Positions 48,542 to 58,053 of a stretch of 64,000 nt of DNA are shown here, piece after piece. The DNA comes from Bacteroidota bacterium (GTDB taxonomy: Bacteria > Bacteroidota > Bacteroidia > AKYH767-A > OLB10): NCBI GenBank assembly GCA_016714005.1, contig JADJOA010000014.1, forward strand, positions 310,001 through 374,000, given 5' to 3'. The position numbers were made by a program, and so were the translations under genes. Under the pieces are notes generated by a model. That model was not told where the DNA came from and made no database searches. It saw only the letters and a list, made by a program, of their open reading frames with translations. Within the stretch, counting starts at the first letter, position 1; every line of letters begins with the position of its first letter.

Positions 48542-50008
48542 TTAGTTACCCCACACCGCACCATCCTTACCATCTTTAATGGTAATACCTAATGCAGCAA
48601 GTGCATCGCGCAATTTATCGCTTGTAGCAAAATCTTTTTTTGCTTTTGCTTCGGCTCTTATTTCTAAAATCATTTTCATAACGCCATCAAGCAAGGCAGT
48701 GTTTTGCCCGCCTGCATTTTCATCTTTTAATCCTAATACATCAAATACAAAATGGTGCATGAGGGTTTTTAAAGAGTCAATGTCCTGAGCTGTTAAATTT
48801 TCTTTGCCATCATTAGCCGAATTAATTACACGCACAGCATCAAACAAATGCGCAACTAAAACAGGCGTATTAAAATCATCATTCATGGCATCGTAACATT
48901 TTTGCTGCAATGCTTTAAAATCAAATGTTGATGCTGCTGTTGGTTTTATTTTATCCAGGGTTTTAATTGCGGCCATTAATCGCGCAAAACCTTTTTCTGA
49001 GGCCTGCAATGCCTCGTTACTGAAATCGAGCGTGCTGCGGTAATGTGTTTGCATCATAAAAAAGCGCACTGCCATAGGCTCGTATCCTTTTTCGAGTAAA
49101 GGATGATTGCCCGTAAAAAGTTCGCCCGGCAAAAAACCATTGCCAGCACTTTTGCTCATGCGCACCCCGTTAACGGTAAGCATGTTGGTATGCATCCAGT
49201 ATTTTACAGGTGCTGTATGATTGCATGCCTGCGATTGTGCAATTTCGTTGGTGTGATGTGTTGCCTGCAAATCCATACCGCCACCATGTATATCAAAAGT
49301 ATTGCCCAGGTACTTACTGCTCATGGCAGAACATTCAATATGCCAGCCCGGAAAACCCCAACCCCATGGAGATGGCCATTGCATTAAATGTTCGGGCTTT
49401 GCTTTAATCCATAGTGCAAAATCGAGTCTTCCTTTTTTTTCGTCCTGCCCGTCAAGCTCTCGTGTGTTTTCAAGCAGGTCTTCTAACTTGCGATTGGTTA
49501 ATTGCCCGTAAGCAAATTTTTTATTGTAGTTTTCTACATCAAAGTAAACAGTGCCGTTGCTTACATAAGCATATCCGCTATCAATAATTTTTCTGGTCAT
49601 TTCTATCTGCTCACAAATATGTCCTGTGGCAGTAGGTTCTATGGATGGCGGCAATGTGTTAAACTCGCGCATTACATCTCTAAAGCCCAATGTATATTTC
49701 TGCACAATCTCCATTGGCTCTAACTGTTCCAGCTTTGCTTTCTTGGTAAATTTATCATCGCCTTCATCGCGGTCGCCTTCCAAATGTCCGGCATCAGTGA
49801 TGTTGCGCACATAGCGCACCTTATATCCGCAGTGCAGCAGGTAGCGGTAAATCATATCAAAAGAAATAAACGTGCGGCAGTTGCCTAAGTGCACATCACT
49901 GTAAACGGTAGGTCCGCACACGTATAATCCAACCAAAGGAGGATTAAGAGGAGTAAAAATTTCTTTCTCGCGGGAGAGGGTGTTGTATATATGGAGTTGT
50001 TGGGTCAT
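48542..50008 (-). CDS. cysS: Cysteine--tRNA ligase
   Basis: 488 residues, class I synthetase. HIGH motif is HLGN (residues 40-43, in GPTVYSDVHLGNCR), KMSKS is MSKSAGNG (~residue 272), and the zinc site includes CGPTVYSD and WHIECSAMSSKYLG...GGGMDLQATHHTNE. C-terminal DALRxxL-type end (SDKLRDALAALGI). It charges tRNA-Cys. The start is 12 bp downstream of the inverted-repeat cassette 2 and it is followed by the putAbiC-like gene. Confidence 0.95.
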   Translation of the reverse strand: MTQQLHIYNTLSREKEIFTPLNPPLVGLYVCGPTVYSDVHLGNCRTFISFDMIYRYLLHCGYKVRYVRNITDAGHLEGDRDEGDDKFTKKAKLEQLEPMEIVQKYTLGFRDVMREFNTLPPSIEPTATGHICEQIEMTRKIIDSGYAYVSNGTVYFDVENYNKKFAYGQLTNRKLEDLLENTRELDGQDEKKGRLDFALWIKAKPEHLMQWPSPWGWGFPGWHIECSAMSSKYLGNTFDIHGGGMDLQATHHTNEIAQSQACNHTAPVKYWMHTNMLTVNGVRMSKSAGNGFLPGELFTGNHPLLEKGYEPMAVRFFMMQTHYRSTLDFSNEALQASEKGFARLMAAIKTLDKIKPTAASTFDFKALQQKCYDAMNDDFNTPVLVAHLFDAVRVINSANDGKENLTAQDIDSLKTLMHHFVFDVLGLKDENAGGQNTALLDGVMKMILEIRAEAKAKKDFATSDKLRDALAALGITIKDGKDGAVWGN

Positions 50009-50020
50009 GAGTCGGGAGAA

Positions 50021-50054
50021 AATGTTTCACGCAGGGGCGCGGAGTACGCAGAGG
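50021..50054 (+). repeat. Left arm of cassette 2
   Basis: AATGTTTCACGCAGG...ACGCAGAGG; inverted partner at 50552-50585 with four mismatches. Followed by a T8 run. Confidence 0.85.
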
Positions 50055-50079
50055 TTTTTTTTGGGGTGTTGTTTTTTAT

Positions 50080-50106
50080 CTCAAGCAGAGACGCTGGATG
50101 CGCAGA
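50080..50106 (+). repeat. Internal degenerate arm of cassette 2
   Basis: CTCAAGCAGAGACGCTGGATGCGCAGATA repeats the left arm in the same orientation with several changes, also followed by a T-run. It suggests repeat amplification or an older, nested end. Confidence 0.6.
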
Positions 50107-50122
50107 TATTTTTTATTGGTGA

Positions 50123-50514
50123 TTAAAGATTATTTACAATACGATGAATTCCCTCTTTAAAAGATTTACATTAAAGTTTATTAACAGCGCTATTTTAAGA
50201 TTTGATAGCCTGAGATACGTAAGGACAATTTTTTTATGTACGGGAACAATTTCTTCTGTTGATTTCAATTCAATAATCAGTTTATTATTTACAATGATGT
50301 CCGCCCTAAATGCTTAGTTTAATTTAATTCCATCATACACAACATTGATTGGGACTTGTCTTACAAACGGAATATTTTCTTTTGCTAACTCATGACAAAG
50401 CGCCTCTTCGTAAACAGATTCCAACAACCCCGGACCTAAAGTCCTATGAATTTTAATACATAACTCAATTATCAACCCTGTAAGTTCATTTATGTTTTCT
50501 TCTTTTGTGTACAC
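50123..50514 (-). CDS. GxxExxY protein, PD-(D/E)xK nuclease-like (in-frame stop)
   Basis: MYTKEENINELTGLIIELCI is followed by the signature GPGLLESVYEEAL (G-x-x-E-x-x-Y). An in-frame TAA at 50314-50316 interrupts after VVYDGIKLN; the same frame resumes AFRADIIVNNKLIIELKSTE, carrying the Asp...Glu-x-Lys nuclease pattern, then LTYLRLSNLKIALLINFNV and the end at 50123. About 130 residues with stop read through, the usual family size. The stop could be error or a real inactivating mutation. It is related to, but clearly diverged from, the copy at 20002. Confidence 0.83.
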
Positions 50515-50551
50515 TACTATTGGTTAAATATTAATTTTATTTATTTCCCTT

Positions 50552-50585
50552 CCTCTGCGTTCTCAGCGCCTCTGCCTGAAACATT
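50552..50585 (-). repeat. Right arm of cassette 2
   Basis: Reverse complement reads AATGTTTCAGGCAGAGGCGC and then TGAGAACGCAGAGG. Partner of 50021-50054. Its outer 2 bp overlap the stop codon of the upstream gene. Confidence 0.85.
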
Positions 50586-51540
50586 AACCTTCATACCTCC
50601 CTGAAAGATTACTCAGCATATCTCCCGTCATTTTTGGTAAATCATATTCGTGCTTCCCACCCCATTGGGCTCGCGCAACACTGTCATCAATGCTTTGGGG
50701 CCAGCCGTTTGCAATTTGCTGTCGGAAATCTTCTTTATAAGTACAAGTAAATTCAGGAATGTGCTTTTGTATTTCGTTAACCAAATCAACAGGCGTTAAA
50801 CTAAATGCAGCAAAGTTGTATGACGAACGCACTTTAACATTTTGGGCATTGGTGTTCATCAGTTCAATAGTACCGCGTATGGCATCGGGCATATACATCA
50901 TAGGCAGCATGGTTTGTTCGTTCAAAAAGCATTCATACTTTTTGTGTTGTAATGCTTCGTGAAAAATATTTACAGCATAATCAGTAGTGCCTCCACCGGG
51001 TTCGGCTTTCCAGCTTATTAAACCCGGGTAACGAATACTTCTTACATCCACATTAAATTTTTGGTGATAATACTCACACCAGCGTTCGCCTACCTGTTTA
51101 CTTATACCATAAACAGTTGCCGGATCCATAATGGTATCCTGCGGTGTATTTCTTTTTGGAGTTGTAGGACCAAATGCGGCAATAGAACTGGGCCAAAACA
51201 TTTTTAAGCAGGATTTTCTTTCATGTAATCAAGCATCAGAAACAATCCCTCCATGTTCAGTTTCAGGCGGCTTTCATTTTTGCTCTGCAGTAGCCGAAAG
51301 CAATGCAGCCAAAAGATAAACCTGATTTATATTATTTTTTTTGATGAGTTCATACACCGCAATTGCATCCAGCACATCCATCATCACAAACGGACCTTTG
51401 TCTTTAAACTCCTTTGGCTGATCTTTAATATCAGTAGCTATTACATTATCTGATCCATGCTGCTGTCGCAGCGTATCTACAAGGTCTGTGCCTATTTGTC
51501 CGGCACTGCCAAGCACTACAATTTTTTCTGTTTGTGGCAT
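50584..51540 (-). CDS. L-threonine 3-dehydrogenase, SDR (epimerase-like) type (frameshifts)
   Basis: Start 51540 (MPQTEKIVVLGSAGQIGTDL), an extended-SDR NAD-binding motif. The first frame ends near 51274 (LLAALLSATAEQK). A short bridge in other frames reads NMEGLFLMLDYMKENPA, then KMFWPSSIAAFGPTTPK, with catalytic YGISKQVGE (Tyr-x-x-x-Lys) and DVRSIRYPGLISW. The end GDMLSNLSGRYEG is at 50584. About 317 residues. This matches the short, epimerase-like threonine dehydrogenases that oxidise threonine to 2-amino-3-ketobutyrate. At least two indels at 51195-51275. No kbl gene is adjacent. Confidence 0.8.
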
Positions 51541-51603
51541 AATAAAAAATGGAAAATGCAAATGTAGATTTTAATAAATATACATCCTTACTTTTGGCAC
51601 CCT

Positions 51604-53758
51604 GTGAATATAAAAGGCGATTTAAAATTTTTCTTTTTGTTATTTCTGATAGTTCTTGCAGCATATTGGCAGATTATTTTTATGCAAGGCACTCTAAAAT
51701 GGGATTCACTTGCGCAGTATTTGCCCACACGGCTTTTTGTAAGCGAATGCATTAGAAACGGAGAACTCCCATTATGGATTCCTTACATGCTTTCAGGTTA
51801 TCCTATACATGCCGATCCGCAATCAGGAGCTTGGTATCCGTTCGTATGGATTTATTCTGCGTTTGGTCAGTACAATTTGTATGCACTTCAAATTGAATTT
51901 TTCTTACACGTGCTTGCAGCCGCCTTTGGAATGTATGTACTGATTAAATATGTTTTTAAACATAATGTGACTGCCTTCGCTTCAGCCGTGCTTTATGTAT
52001 TGTCGGGGTTTTTTGTAGGCAATGCACAGCACCTTACCTATATTATAGCAGCCTGTTGGACACCATTGTTTTTTTATTTTTTTGTCATTTTTTTAACTGC
52101 TCCCTCATTCAGTAATCTCTTTGCGCCAGCCATTATTTTTTATCTCTTGCTAACAGGAGCATACCCGGCATTTACCATAATTACCTGCTATGTTGCCATA
52201 ATTTTATTTCTATATTTTGTTATTTCAAATTTTTACAAAGACAGAAGGCTGACAATAAACCTTATAAAATATGGTGTTTTACTAATGGTATTTGTAATGT
52301 GTATGAGCGCTGTAGTTCTTGCCTCTCAGTATTTTCTCAGCGACTATTACACCCGAAGTAAAATTTTAACTTGGATTCAAATGAATGATGGTTCATTTGC
52401 ACCGCAGTGTTTATTGTCACTGCTCTTCCCGCTTTCAAGTGCAAAAGGAATGACATTTTATTCAACAGACATATCTATGTCAAACATATATGCCGGGGTT
52501 TTTTACCTGGTATTTCTAATACTTTCTTTCTTTAGAAAACTTGCCCGACTTGAGAAGCTATTATTTTTTATGGCTTTGTTTTTTATGCTTTGCGCACTGG
52601 GAGAATACACCCCTGTTCGTGGTTGGCTTGGTAAATTGCCAATGCTTGGCTGGTTTCGTTTTCCGGCATTGTTTCGTTTTTATTTTTTAATCTGTACCAT
52701 TCCTATTGTTATAAATACTGTAATGTGGTGTGCCGGTTTGCAACAAAAAAAATTACTTCTGTCATTAGCTGCATTAGCTCTTTGGGGTTACATTATAGTT
52801 GCATTTATTTTTAGTGATGATTTTGTTTGGGTATTAATAAATATTGATTTCTATCATTGGAATAGCTTCATAAATTCGCTTTCCTTCAGGCAGTCTTATA
52901 TAATAAACGCATTAATTGGAATCCTTATTCTGACAATGTTTTTGGCTGCCACATTTTTTTATTATACGGTAAAGAATAATAGGTGGCTCAAATTGCTAAT
53001 AATACTTTGGTGTGTTGATTTAATTTTATCTGTTCAGGCAAATACACCGCTAACGGCTTACAATTCAGTATCCGGAAAAAATCTTCAAAAAAGAATTGAC
53101 AGAGTCATTAACACCCGGAAAATAATTCCTGAACTAATTCCGGTTAACAATTATTCCGACAGTGCTCTTAAAACAATCAGTCCTGTATATAATAACCTTG
53201 GGGTTTATTACGGAGTTCCTTCAGTCCATGGATTTCTTACCTTTACATTAACCGGCTACGAAAAATACGTTGACCATCCCTTTTTCTCAAAATCTGTTTT
53301 AAACAACTGGGCTTATTTGTCGGGCGATGTTGCTTTTTACACCGATTCAATTACTTTAAGCCAAACAAAGGATGCATCTCACAAAACGCTTTTTTTTTTA
53401 CTAATGAAGATAAGGCAATAATCCACTCATACAATTTACTGAATGATACTACATCAAAAGTTAGAGTTAATAATTTTCAGCGCATAAAATGAACTTTACA
53501 GTTGAAACAAAAACCAGTCAAATGTTTACGCTGATGCAGCAATTTTATCCCGGATGGAAGGCAGCAATTAATGGCAGTGAAACAAAGATTTCTGTAGCAA
53601 ACTATTTACACATGTCTGTGCCTGTAAAGCCCGGAAAATCAGAAGTGGTTTTTTCTTTTAACAACAAGGCAATAAAAAACTGGTTCTACGTATCAGCCAC
53701 ATTTTTTATTGCCGCAATATTCTGGCTATTGGTTTTTGCTTTAAAGAAAGTTGTTTAA
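51604..53758 (+). CDS. YfhO-family membrane protein (two frameshifts)
   Basis: GTG start at 51604 (NIKGDLKFFFLLFLIVLAAY). At least ten membrane segments and the YfhO-type first loop LKWDSLAQYLPTRLFVSECI...GELPLWIPYMLSGYPIHADPQ. The frame slips in a T10 run near 53395 (KTLFFFTNEDKA), and again near 53488 (QRIK), then continues MNFTVETKTSQMFTLMQQFYPGWKAA with a last membrane helix to 53758. About 718 residues. YfhO proteins are large membrane proteins with GT-C-like topology linked to cell-envelope glycosylation; the exact reaction is unknown. The 3' end overlaps the converging GT4 gene by 18 bp. Confidence 0.83.
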
Positions 53759-54865
53759 CACCATCGAAACTTTTTGTGCAGATTCATCCCACGAAAAAAT
53801 CTTTTTTCTTTCGTTGCCTTTTTCAATCAGGGTGTCTCTTAATTCTTTTTGCGTGGCAAGCTGATGCATGGCTTGGGTAATTTCGGATACGTTATTTGGG
53901 TTTACCAAAATTGCTGCATCACCGGCAACCTCAGGCATAGATGATGTGTTGCTGGTTATAACAGGCACACCGCAATTCATGGCTTCCACAATTGGTATCC
54001 CAAAGCCTTCAAAAAAGGAAACATAAAGCAGTGCAATTGAAGCGCCCATTGCTTCAGACATTGCAGTATCGCTCAGTCGTCCGGCAAAAATTACACTTTC
54101 TTTATAGTGCATATTTTCATACACGGCATCCGACTGCTCGTCTGCAAACATTTTATTTCCGGCAAGCAATAACTTTACCGGTGATTGAAATTGCCTTTTA
54201 AAGGCATCATACGCCAGTAGCATGTTCGCAATATTTTTTCTCTGGTGTAATGACCCTGCATAAACAAAGTAAGGTGCACCGTTGGTAAACTGTTTTCTGA
54301 CCTTAACCTTTGTTTCTACATCAAGTGGCTTAAAATGATTGGACGCAGCATTGTAAGTCACTGTAATTTTGTCCGAATCAACCTGATATAAACGTTCAAT
54401 TTCCTTTTTTGAAAAACCAGAAACCGTAAAAATATGCTGCGCCTTTTGTGCAAACAACGGAAAATTTTTGTGGTAATACCTATAAATATTTTTGGGGACA
54501 AACTCCGGATACAACTCAAAATTTAAATCATGAATTACACTTACCTGTTTAACATTTGTTCTTAAACTCAAATATCCATCGGGTGAAAAAAATAAATCGG
54601 TTTTATACTTTTTAAGTGCGCTTGGCACACTCCAGTTAAACCATATTTGCCACAATAACGGATGCCTTGTTGGAGGATGAACGACCACGCCTGTAACATT
54701 ATCGGAATAAATAAAATCAGTATTATAGTTTCTGTCAAACAAAAAAATAAACCGGTGCTGCGGGTTTAGTTTAACAAGGCGGCTTAATATTTCCTGCGAA
54801 TAAACACCAATGCCTTCAAGTTTATCTTTTAAAAGAAGCCTGGTGTTTACAGCAATTATAGCCAT
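53741..54865 (-). CDS. Glycosyltransferase family 4 (GT-B)
   Basis: 374 residues, cytoplasmic GT-B glycosyltransferase. N-terminal domain (NTRLLLKDKLEGIGVYSQEI, HDLNFELYPEFVP), then YFVYAGSLHQRKNIANMLLAY, and the donor site SFFEGFGIPIVEAMNCGVPV with SSMPEVAGDAAILVNP (E-x7-E). Probably adds hexose to a lipid-linked or surface polysaccharide. It converges with YfhO, also an envelope glycosylation candidate. Donor and acceptor unknown. Confidence 0.88.
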   Translation of the reverse strand: MAIIAVNTRLLLKDKLEGIGVYSQEILSRLVKLNPQHRFIFLFDRNYNTDFIYSDNVTGVVVHPPTRHPLLWQIWFNWSVPSALKKYKTDLFFSPDGYLSLRTNVKQVSVIHDLNFELYPEFVPKNIYRYYHKNFPLFAQKAQHIFTVSGFSKKEIERLYQVDSDKITVTYNAASNHFKPLDVETKVKVRKQFTNGAPYFVYAGSLHQRKNIANMLLAYDAFKRQFQSPVKLLLAGNKMFADEQSDAVYENMHYKESVIFAGRLSDTAMSEAMGASIALLYVSFFEGFGIPIVEAMNCGVPVITSNTSSMPEVAGDAAILVNPNNVSEITQAMHQLATQKELRDTLIEKGNERKKIFSWDESAQKVSMVLNNFL

Positions 54866-54989
54866 CTGTTACTATTTACTTATTTTTGAATTTTCACTCG
54901 CAAACATAATCCAATAAAAGTTTACATTGGGTAAGCAATAAATTTTAAAAAAAATAGTTTAATCACCGTACCTGAATATTTTAATCGCA

Positions 54990-57305
54990 ATGCGAAAATT
55001 AATTTTAACTCTAACCCTAATCATATCATTCACCCGTTTACAAGCACAAAGCCTTGCATTAGGTCAGTGGAGATCTCACTTCTCCTACAAACAGGCGCAA
55101 TTGGTTACCGAAGCCGGCAATAAAATTTATTGTGGCAGCCCTCAAACAATTTTTTATTTCGATAAGGAAGATAATAGCATAAATACTCTATCTAGAGTTA
55201 ATGGTTTGTCTGATGTCGGGGTTGGGCTACTTCAATATGGTAAGCAAAAAGATGTGGTGGTGGTTGGATATAACAACTCTAATATAGACTTAATTTACAA
55301 CGACCGCATTGTAAATATTGCAGACATAAAAAGAAAAAACACCACCGGTGATAAAACATTGTATGGAGTAACTTTTAACAACAAATACGCATACTTAGCC
55401 ACCGGCTTGGGAATTGTGGTTGTAGATTTAGATAAAGCGGAAATAAAAGATACTTATGTGATAGGACCAAATGGCATAGAGCTTAAAATTTATGATTTAA
55501 CCACCGATGGTAGTTATTTGTATGCTGCCACTCCAATAGGTATTTATAAAGCGGAAATTAGTAATCCGCTATTAAATGATTTTTCGCAGTGGCAAAATAT
55601 TTTACCAAATTCTATTAACCAACATGCATTTACCCGCATTGCCTATGCCAACTCAAAATTGCTATGCAACCTGTCGTTTGATTTTACAGGTAATCGCAAA
55701 GACTCCATTTATATTTATGATTTAAATACCACCACCGTTAATGTTTTTAACCAAGGCTATAATTATCCAAACCTTCAAATTAAAGTTAACCACAACAATA
55801 TTGTTATTGTAAATTATTTCAGCGCACTTGCATTTGATATAAACCTAACTGCAATGAATATAAATGCGCAAGGCTACGCACTCTTCCCAAATCTTTCGCT
55901 TAAAGATGCCGTTCTTGACAAGGATGGCTTGGTGTGGATGGCAGACGGCTCGTACGGGTTAATGAAATTTAAATCTACAACCGATATTGTAAACCTTGCT
56001 CCAAACGGTCCGTTTTATCCATTAACGGCACAGGCAAGATTTGGGAAAAATAAATTGTGGGTATCTCACGGTTCTATTGATTGGCGCATCAATTATTTTA
56101 ACAACGGTATTAGTGAGTTTAGCGATGAAACATGGAAAACATACGATAAAAACACGGCTCCAAGCAATGTTGTTAATTTGAATAACATAAGCGAATGGCA
56201 AAGCATTGCTATTGATCCGCGAGATGAAAAGCATGTTTTTATCGGAAGCCGTGTAAACGGATTGTTAGAATATTATGGCGGGCAGGTAATAAATTTTTAC
56301 CGCGATACAAACAGCACTTTACGGCAACAAATTGGAAACCCGGGTGTAATCATTATTGGCGGAATGCAATATGATACTGAAAATAACCTGTGGATAGTAA
56401 ACTCATCAACTACCAACTGCTTGCATAAACTTTCACCAGAGGGTGTATGGCAGTCTTACTCTTTTCCTCAATTGATTCCTAATAATGAACTGACAGATTT
56501 GCTCATTGATTCTTACGGGCAAATTTGGATAAATGCCCGCAATGCAGGCATTGTAGTTTTTAACCCCTCCACCAACCAATCAGTGTTTTTAAAAAATGAA
56601 GTTGGTAAAGGTAACTTACCAACCAATGAGGTTCGTAGCATAGCAGAAGATAAAGACGGGCAGGTGTGGGTTGGCACAAGCAAAGGTGTTGCGGTTTTCT
56701 ACAGCCCCGGTTCAATTTTTAGCGGGTCTAATTTTGATGCACAACAAATATTAGTAACACAAAACAGCATTAACCAATACCTACTTGCAGCCGAAACAGT
56801 AACTGCAATTACAATAGATGGTGCTAACCGCAAATGGTTTGGCACCCAAAGCTCAGGAGTGTTTTTAACCAGTGCTGATGGAACTAATCAATTACTTTCG
56901 TTTAATAAAGAAAACAGCCCATTGCCGGCAAATCGTATTTCGGCAATAACTATAAATGATAAAACGGGCGAAGTATTTTTTGGAACCGAATCGGGGTTGC
57001 TATCTTATTTGAGTGATGCAACCAAAGGTGAAGAATTTTGTGATGATGTAAAAGTTTTTCCAAACCCTGTGCGCGAAAATTATTCAGGACCAATTGCCAT
57101 ACGCGGTGTAGTTGCAAATGGTAATGTAAAAATTACCGATGTGGCAGGAAACATTGTTTACGAAGTTGTAGCCAATGGCGGAGAAGCAATTTGGTATGGA
57201 CAAAATTTTAAAGGAGAAAAGGTGCAGACGGGTATTTATCTTGTCTTTTCTACTGACGATACAGGAGAAAATACTTGCATGACCAAACTGCTTTTAGTGA
57301 ATTAA
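54990..57305 (+). CDS. porZ: PorZ, T9SS sortase-complex protein
   Basis: Signal peptide MRKLILTLTLIISFTRLQA, then the PorZ N-terminal two-propeller architecture (LALGQWRSHFSYKQAQLVTE, GNKIYCGSPQTIFYF, NGLSDVGV, IAEDKDGQVWVGTSKGVAVF, RKWFGTQSSGVF). It ends with a T9SS type A-like domain (VFPNPVRENYSG, VQTGIYLVF). 771 residues, normal. In Porphyromonas PorZ belongs to the PorU-V-Q-Z attachment complex on the surface and helps deliver A-LPS to cargo. Here it would serve the T9SS cargo encoded at 5, 5032 and 34227. Followed by recO after 6 bp. Confidence 0.87.
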   Translation: MRKLILTLTLIISFTRLQAQSLALGQWRSHFSYKQAQLVTEAGNKIYCGSPQTIFYFDKEDNSINTLSRVNGLSDVGVGLLQYGKQKDVVVVGYNNSNIDLIYNDRIVNIADIKRKNTTGDKTLYGVTFNNKYAYLATGLGIVVVDLDKAEIKDTYVIGPNGIELKIYDLTTDGSYLYAATPIGIYKAEISNPLLNDFSQWQNILPNSINQHAFTRIAYANSKLLCNLSFDFTGNRKDSIYIYDLNTTTVNVFNQGYNYPNLQIKVNHNNIVIVNYFSALAFDINLTAMNINAQGYALFPNLSLKDAVLDKDGLVWMADGSYGLMKFKSTTDIVNLAPNGPFYPLTAQARFGKNKLWVSHGSIDWRINYFNNGISEFSDETWKTYDKNTAPSNVVNLNNISEWQSIAIDPRDEKHVFIGSRVNGLLEYYGGQVINFYRDTNSTLRQQIGNPGVIIIGGMQYDTENNLWIVNSSTTNCLHKLSPEGVWQSYSFPQLIPNNELTDLLIDSYGQIWINARNAGIVVFNPSTNQSVFLKNEVGKGNLPTNEVRSIAEDKDGQVWVGTSKGVAVFYSPGSIFSGSNFDAQQILVTQNSINQYLLAAETVTAITIDGANRKWFGTQSSGVFLTSADGTNQLLSFNKENSPLPANRISAITINDKTGEVFFGTESGLLSYLSDATKGEEFCDDVKVFPNPVRENYSGPIAIRGVVANGNVKITDVAGNIVYEVVANGGEAIWYGQNFKGEKVQTGIYLVFSTDDTGENTCMTKLLLVN

Positions 57306-57311
57306 ACTTTA

Positions 57312-58037
57312 ATGCTTCATAAAACAAAGGGCATTGTTTTACTTGCTACCGACTATAGCGAGTCAAGCATTATTGCTAAAATTTTTACAGAGCAATTTGG
57401 GCTGCAATCATATTTGGTTAATTCAGTAAGGTCTAAAAAAGCAAAAAGCAAAAGCGGAATGTTTCAGCCATGTACAATGGTTGATATGGTAGTGTATCAC
57501 AAACCAGAAAAAGGATTACAAAGAATCAGCGAGGCCAACTTTGCTCAGCAGTTTAAAACTATTCCTTACAATGTAATTAAAACAACTATTGCTTTGTTTT
57601 TTGCAGAAGTAGTTTACAAGAGCGTAAAAGAAGAAGAAAGCAATGCTAACTTGTTCCACTTTTTAGAAACGGTGCTTATTTTTTTGGATGAGCGTGACAT
57701 GCCGTTTGCAAATTATCCGGCTTTATTCCTGATACACCTATCTAAATACTTAGGCTCATTTCCTGAAAATAATTTTAACGAGCAGCATCCTTTTTTTGAT
57801 TTAGCCGAAGGTAGATTTGTAAACGAAGTAAAATTTCCTGCTCATACACTTTCACAGACAGAATCTCAGGGAATAAGCACAGCTATTGAAATGCGGTTTG
57901 AAAATTTTTCTGCATTTAATTTTACACCCAATGAAAAAAGACAATTGCTGCATAACCTAATTTCTTATTACCACCTACATCACGCCCACGGAAGCAAAAT
58001 AAAAAGCCATTTGGTTCTGGAAGAGGTGTTTGAGTAA
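57312..58037 (+). CDS. recO: DNA repair protein RecO
   Basis: Recombination mediator that helps RecA load on SSB-coated DNA. The N-terminal OB fold (TKGIVLLATDYSESSIIAKI, GLQSYLVNSVRSKKAKSKSG) is followed by the helical domain. 241 residues, normal for Bacteroidota. No zinc-finger cysteines are seen, as in relatives. Directly downstream of porZ (6-bp gap), likely co-transcribed; this pairing is common in the phylum. Confidence 0.92.
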   Translation: MLHKTKGIVLLATDYSESSIIAKIFTEQFGLQSYLVNSVRSKKAKSKSGMFQPCTMVDMVVYHKPEKGLQRISEANFAQQFKTIPYNVIKTTIALFFAEVVYKSVKEEESNANLFHFLETVLIFLDERDMPFANYPALFLIHLSKYLGSFPENNFNEQHPFFDLAEGRFVNEVKFPAHTLSQTESQGISTAIEMRFENFSAFNFTPNEKRQLLHNLISYYHLHHAHGSKIKSHLVLEEVFE

Positions 58038-58053
58038 ATTCTTAGCTCAATAT

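Larger units (their letters stand above)
50021..50585 (-). mobile_element. Putative GxxExxY cassette bounded by inverted repeats, copy 2
   Basis: 34-bp arms at 50021-50054 and 50552-50585 match in inverted orientation at 30 of 34 positions (core AATGTTTCAnGCAG, then ACGCAGAGG). Inside are a second, direct-oriented degenerate arm (50080-50106) and one GxxExxY gene. The outer edge overlaps the stop codon of the threonine dehydrogenase gene, and the other edge is 12 bp from the cysS start. All genes face left. Same design as copy 1, with different arm sequence. Confidence 0.6.
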
